From: an uncultured Marinobacter sp.
Lineage (GTDB): Bacteria > Pseudomonadota > Gammaproteobacteria > Pseudomonadales > Oleiphilaceae
DNA length: 64,000 bases
Direction: 5' to 3'
Assembly: GCF_947259545.1 (NCBI RefSeq)
Contig: NZ_CAMYMK010000007.1
Location: 782,799-846,798 of the forward strand
Shown: positions 60,827-64,000 of the stretch, piece after piece
Numbering within the stretch: the first letter of the stretch is position 1
Layout: the number at the start of each line of letters is the position of its first letter
Notes under the pieces: generated by a model
What the model was told of the DNA's origin: nothing
Database searches by the model: none
Seen by the model: only the letters and a program-made list of their open reading frames with translations
Position numbers and translations under genes: made by a program

Positions 60827-62466
60827 CCAATACAGAACGATCCATCGGTGGTAACAGCTTTGGTAAGCTCAATTTTCTGATTATTGATGATTTCGAGAAC
60901 TTTCGTCTGTCCATGCGACAAATGTTGCGCAGTTGCGGGGCGGACAAGATAGAGCTCGTTGCCCATGCTGCGTCGGCCATTCAGTACTGCGCCTACAATC
61001 ACGTTGACGTGGTTCTCTGTGACTATAACCTCGGGGAAGGCAAGAATGGGCAGCACATCCTGGAAGAACTGAGGCATAAGAAACTGCTGAAACGGTCTTC
61101 CCTGTTCCTGATGGTCACCGCAGAAACATCAAAAGAGATGGTGATGGGTGCCCGGGAATACCAACCCGATGGTTACCTGACCAAGCCTATCAACCGCGCA
61201 ATGCTCGAGAAGCGACTGAGTGGCCTTATTGCTCAACGCAATGCCCTGCTCCCCATTAACCGGGAGATTGATCGGGAGAACTACCCTGAAGCCATCTCGC
61301 TCTGTCTGGCAACCCTGCCAAAACAACCCCGATACAAAACCTGGTTACTAAAGACCCTCGCAGACCTCTACTACCAGGTGGGAGACTTCAGCCACGCATT
61401 GAAGATATACACGGATGTCCTCGAGCAGAGGGATCTTTCCTGGGCCAGACTTGGCCAAGGAAAGATATTGCTGGACACCCAGAATTTTGACGAAGCGGTC
61501 ACTGTGCTCAGGGAGTTGATCGACAAGCATCCTGACTATATGGAAGCCTACGATCTGCTTGCTGAAGGACTGGATCGGCAGGGCCGTTCAACACAGGCGC
61601 AACAGGTGCTGGAAAAGGCCATTGAGCATTCTCCCAATGCACTGCTTCGCCAGAAACAGCTGGCCCGGCTTGCCACTGCCAACCAGGATATGGCCACCGC
61701 CTCCGAGGCCTGGCGCAAGACTGTGAGCCTTGGCACCCATTCGATTCATGACAGCCCGGAACATTACCTGTCACTTGGGCAAACCCTGTCTGACCTGAGT
61801 GAAGGCGACTCTGGTGAAAACGGCAGCCAACAGGCAGATGAGGCAATCACCGTACTATCCAGAATGGAAAAACGCTTTGCCGGAGACGAGACTCTGCCGC
61901 TTCGAAGCAGAATTGTTAAAGCCAGGGTATATGCCGGGCAAGGCGATCTTCAGGAAGCCGAGAAAACACTCGACCCCGTTACACAATCCTTAGCCAACGG
62001 GGGTGAATTCGATGCCGACACAGGCATTGATTACGCCAAGACATTGTTTCGCCTTCGCCGGGAAGACGAAGCCAAACACCTGCTGGGAGAACTGGCTCAG
62101 CGATACAAAGATGACCCGGACACGCTGCAAAAGATAGAGAATCTACTCGACGAGCCCGTTGGCTTCCGGCAAAAGCTACAAGCCCGGGCGTATAATCGGG
62201 ACGGGATCAGAGCGTTTGAATCCGGAGATCTGGAAGCCGCCATTTCAGAGTTTACCCATGCCCTGAAAATCGTCCCTGACCATGCAGCACTCAATCTCAA
62301 CCTCGTTCAGGTACTAATGAAAAAGTATACGGATGGGGGGAAAGACCCGCAGTTGTTGCACGAATGCCAGCAACACCTTGAGCGTCTCTCCAGCTTGCCA
62401 GAACAACACCGACAGCATCGTCGCTATCTAGCATTGAGCAAAAAACTGAAAGGAATGATGCCATGA
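60823..62466 (+). CDS. Response regulator receiver-TPR protein
   Basis: A 547-residue protein: receiver domain at about 15-135 with acidic pair D22-D23 (FLIIDDFENFR), phospho-acceptor D67 (VLCDYNLGEGKNG) and Lys in GYLTKPINR, then about 400 residues of helical TPR-like repeats. Examples are AISLCLATLPKQPRYKTWLL, LADLYYQVGDFSHALKIYTD and AYDLLAEGLDRQGRSTQAQQ. There is no DNA-binding or enzymatic output domain, so it probably acts through protein-protein contact. Coupled by ATGA to genes on both sides. Confidence 0.9.
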   Translation: MTNTERSIGGNSFGKLNFLIIDDFENFRLSMRQMLRSCGADKIELVAHAASAIQYCAYNHVDVVLCDYNLGEGKNGQHILEELRHKKLLKRSSLFLMVTAETSKEMVMGAREYQPDGYLTKPINRAMLEKRLSGLIAQRNALLPINREIDRENYPEAISLCLATLPKQPRYKTWLLKTLADLYYQVGDFSHALKIYTDVLEQRDLSWARLGQGKILLDTQNFDEAVTVLRELIDKHPDYMEAYDLLAEGLDRQGRSTQAQQVLEKAIEHSPNALLRQKQLARLATANQDMATASEAWRKTVSLGTHSIHDSPEHYLSLGQTLSDLSEGDSGENGSQQADEAITVLSRMEKRFAGDETLPLRSRIVKARVYAGQGDLQEAEKTLDPVTQSLANGGEFDADTGIDYAKTLFRLRREDEAKHLLGELAQRYKDDPDTLQKIENLLDEPVGFRQKLQARAYNRDGIRAFESGDLEAAISEFTHALKIVPDHAALNLNLVQVLMKKYTDGGKDPQLLHECQQHLERLSSLPEQHRQHRRYLALSKKLKGMMP

Positions 62467-63176
62467 GCAAGATGCCCGATAACAGCTCCGATATGTCCCG
62501 GGACAACCATATCGACTTTTCCATGGTTCTGGCTTCCGCCGTCCACGACATGAAAAACTCCCTGGGTATGCTGCTCAATTCTTTGGATGAGTTACGTGGA
62601 GAGTATTCTGACAGTCTTGGCGAATCTACCCGCTTCAATACCCTTCAATACGAAGCGGAACGTATGCACAACGACCTGGTCCAACTGCTTGGCATTTACC
62701 GACTCGGCGAAAATAACCTGTCCGCACACATGGAAGAACATTTTGTGCCGGACTTTCTGTCAGAGCACCTGGCACGCCACACCCCTCTCCTCCAAGGCCT
62801 CGATATCGAATACTCGGTGGCAGCGGAGGATATCAACGGATTCTTCGACGACGACCTATTAACCGGTGTACTTAACAATACGATCAACAATGCTATCCGC
62901 TACACCAAAAGCAGGATTCGGCTAACAGCCAGCGAAAAGGAAGGGTACCTGGTGATTGGGGTGGAAGACGATGGCGAGGGTTATCCGGAGAACATGCAGC
63001 ATAACGGAACCCTGAATTTCAAATCCCTGGACTTCAAGAGTGGTAGTACCAGTCTTGGGCTCTTCTTTGCGTCTTCCGTTGCCAGACTCCATTCTGAAGG
63101 GAACCGCACCGGCGCTATCCGGCTGCATAACGGTGGCAATCTGGGGGGCGGGGTCTTTGAGATCTGGTTGCCTTAG
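62463..63176 (+). CDS. Small soluble histidine kinase
   Basis: A 237-residue cytoplasmic kinase without any sensory or membrane domain. The phospho-acceptor is H28 in ASAVHDMKNSLGML. An HATPase domain follows: N box NTINNAIRYTKS, G1 VEDDGEGYP, G2 SGSTSLGLFFASSVA. It begins inside the stop of the receiver-TPR gene (ATGA), so it is produced together with it. It may phosphorylate or dephosphorylate the receiver-TPR protein; this is inferred from the coupling. Confidence 0.9.
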   Translation: MSKMPDNSSDMSRDNHIDFSMVLASAVHDMKNSLGMLLNSLDELRGEYSDSLGESTRFNTLQYEAERMHNDLVQLLGIYRLGENNLSAHMEEHFVPDFLSEHLARHTPLLQGLDIEYSVAAEDINGFFDDDLLTGVLNNTINNAIRYTKSRIRLTASEKEGYLVIGVEDDGEGYPENMQHNGTLNFKSLDFKSGSTSLGLFFASSVARLHSEGNRTGAIRLHNGGNLGGGVFEIWLP

Positions 63177-63224
63177 AAGGGCCAAACGGCTGTTCTGCCA
63201 CTAATAATTTTCTGACAGGCAATA

Positions 63225-63257
63225 AAAAACCCCAACATCAAGGATGCTGGGGTTTTT
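63225..63257. terminator. Bidirectional terminator between the kinase operon and rrn
   Basis: AAAAACCCCAACATC pairs with GATGCTGGGGTTTTT (one mismatch) around a 3-base AAG loop. T-runs flank both sides, so it can end both the plus-strand kinase operon and the minus-strand rrn transcript. Confidence 0.92.
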
Positions 63258-63268
63258 CGGTATTAAGA

Positions 63269-63384
63269 GCCTGACGATGACCTACTCTCACATGGACGGA
63301 CCACACTACCATCGGCGCAGGTCTGTTTCACTTCTGAGTTCGGGATGGGATCAGGTGGTTCCAGACCGCTATGGTCGTCAGGCA
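63269..63384 (-). rRNA. rrf: 5S ribosomal RNA
   Basis: Read on the minus strand it begins TGCCTGACGACCATAGCGG and ends GGTCATCGTCAGGC, the two ends pairing as helix I. The internal CATCCCGAACTCAGAAGTGA loop B/C region is diagnostic for bacterial 5S rRNA. Length about 116 bases. It follows the 23S gene by roughly 100 bases and ends 12 bases before the terminator hairpin. Confidence 0.97.
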
Positions 63385-63482
63385 AAACGGTTGATCACTG
63401 GGTGGACGAGAAGGAACGATGTGATGTTGATTTCTGTTGAGCGCGATGGCTCTGCGTTATCCGCAATTGTCTTGGGTGTTAT

Positions 63483-64000
<518 letters not shown>

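Overview
The window looks like chromosomal core DNA from a gammaproteobacterium of the Marinobacter / Pseudomonas-like group. The basis is familiar gene order (ampD-DUF1631-nadC; purM-purN with hda nearby; mrp/metG; rnfABCDGE-nth; the kdsA-eno-ftsB-ispDF-truD-surE-pcm-nlpD-rpoS run; mtnBDC) together with sodium-coupled transport (Rnf, a DUF4212/SSS symporter) typical of marine relatives. I favour Marinobacter, but that is recognition from memory and I ran no database search. I see no prophage, insertion sequence, CRISPR array or tRNA gene. No stretch longer than about 260 bases lacks a gene; the longest (13169-13426) holds a large palindromic element.

Layout. 1-3004 (minus strand): ampE fragment, ampD and a DUF1631 protein, divergent from nadC (3227) across a spacer with four tandem 10-bp repeats. 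4074-7867 (minus): yqcC, an orphan ParA ATPase, hda, a CDP-alcohol phosphotransferase and a DUF2066 protein. 8022-10620 (plus): purM-purN and a DUF3108 protein. 10617-14527 (minus): avtA, yjaG, dcd, the palindrome and mrp. 14717-22939 (plus): metG, the six-gene rnf electron-transport operon and nth. 23009-41692 (minus): a chalcone-isomerase-like protein, then, read in transcription order from the right, tlpA-like, dnaE, accA, tilS, pyrG, kdsA, eno, ftsB, ispD, ispF, truD, surE, pcm, a DUF368 polyprenyl-phosphate carrier, nlpD and rpoS, punctuated by hairpin terminators. 41762-44938 (plus): arsC, wrbA, DUF2069 and an orphan GspE/PilB-type ATPase. 44947-51603 (minus): DUF3080 lipoprotein, methionine-salvage genes mtnC-mtnD-mtnB, a two-subunit molybdenum hydroxylase, a tiny repeat-containing lipoprotein and an Smr nuclease. 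51765-63176 (plus): the most interesting block. 63225-64000 (minus): terminator, 5S rRNA and the 3' part of 23S rRNA of an rrn operon that runs toward the plus-strand block.

The plus-strand block 51765-63176 joins a cNMP-binding/CBS/DUF294 nucleotidyltransferase-like protein, a DEDDh exonuclease, a short Ser/Thr leader ORF, a DUF4212 plus SSS-family sodium/monocarboxylate symporter, an unknown membrane protein, a 1172-residue hybrid kinase whose sensor is itself a symporter-like domain, a receiver-TPR protein and a small soluble kinase. The last three genes overlap by ATGA junctions. By analogy with ActP and CrbS/CrbR this block probably senses and imports acetate-like acids, but the roles of the nucleotidyltransferase-like, exonuclease, receiver-TPR and second-kinase proteins are not established. 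It is the best candidate here for an incompletely described system.
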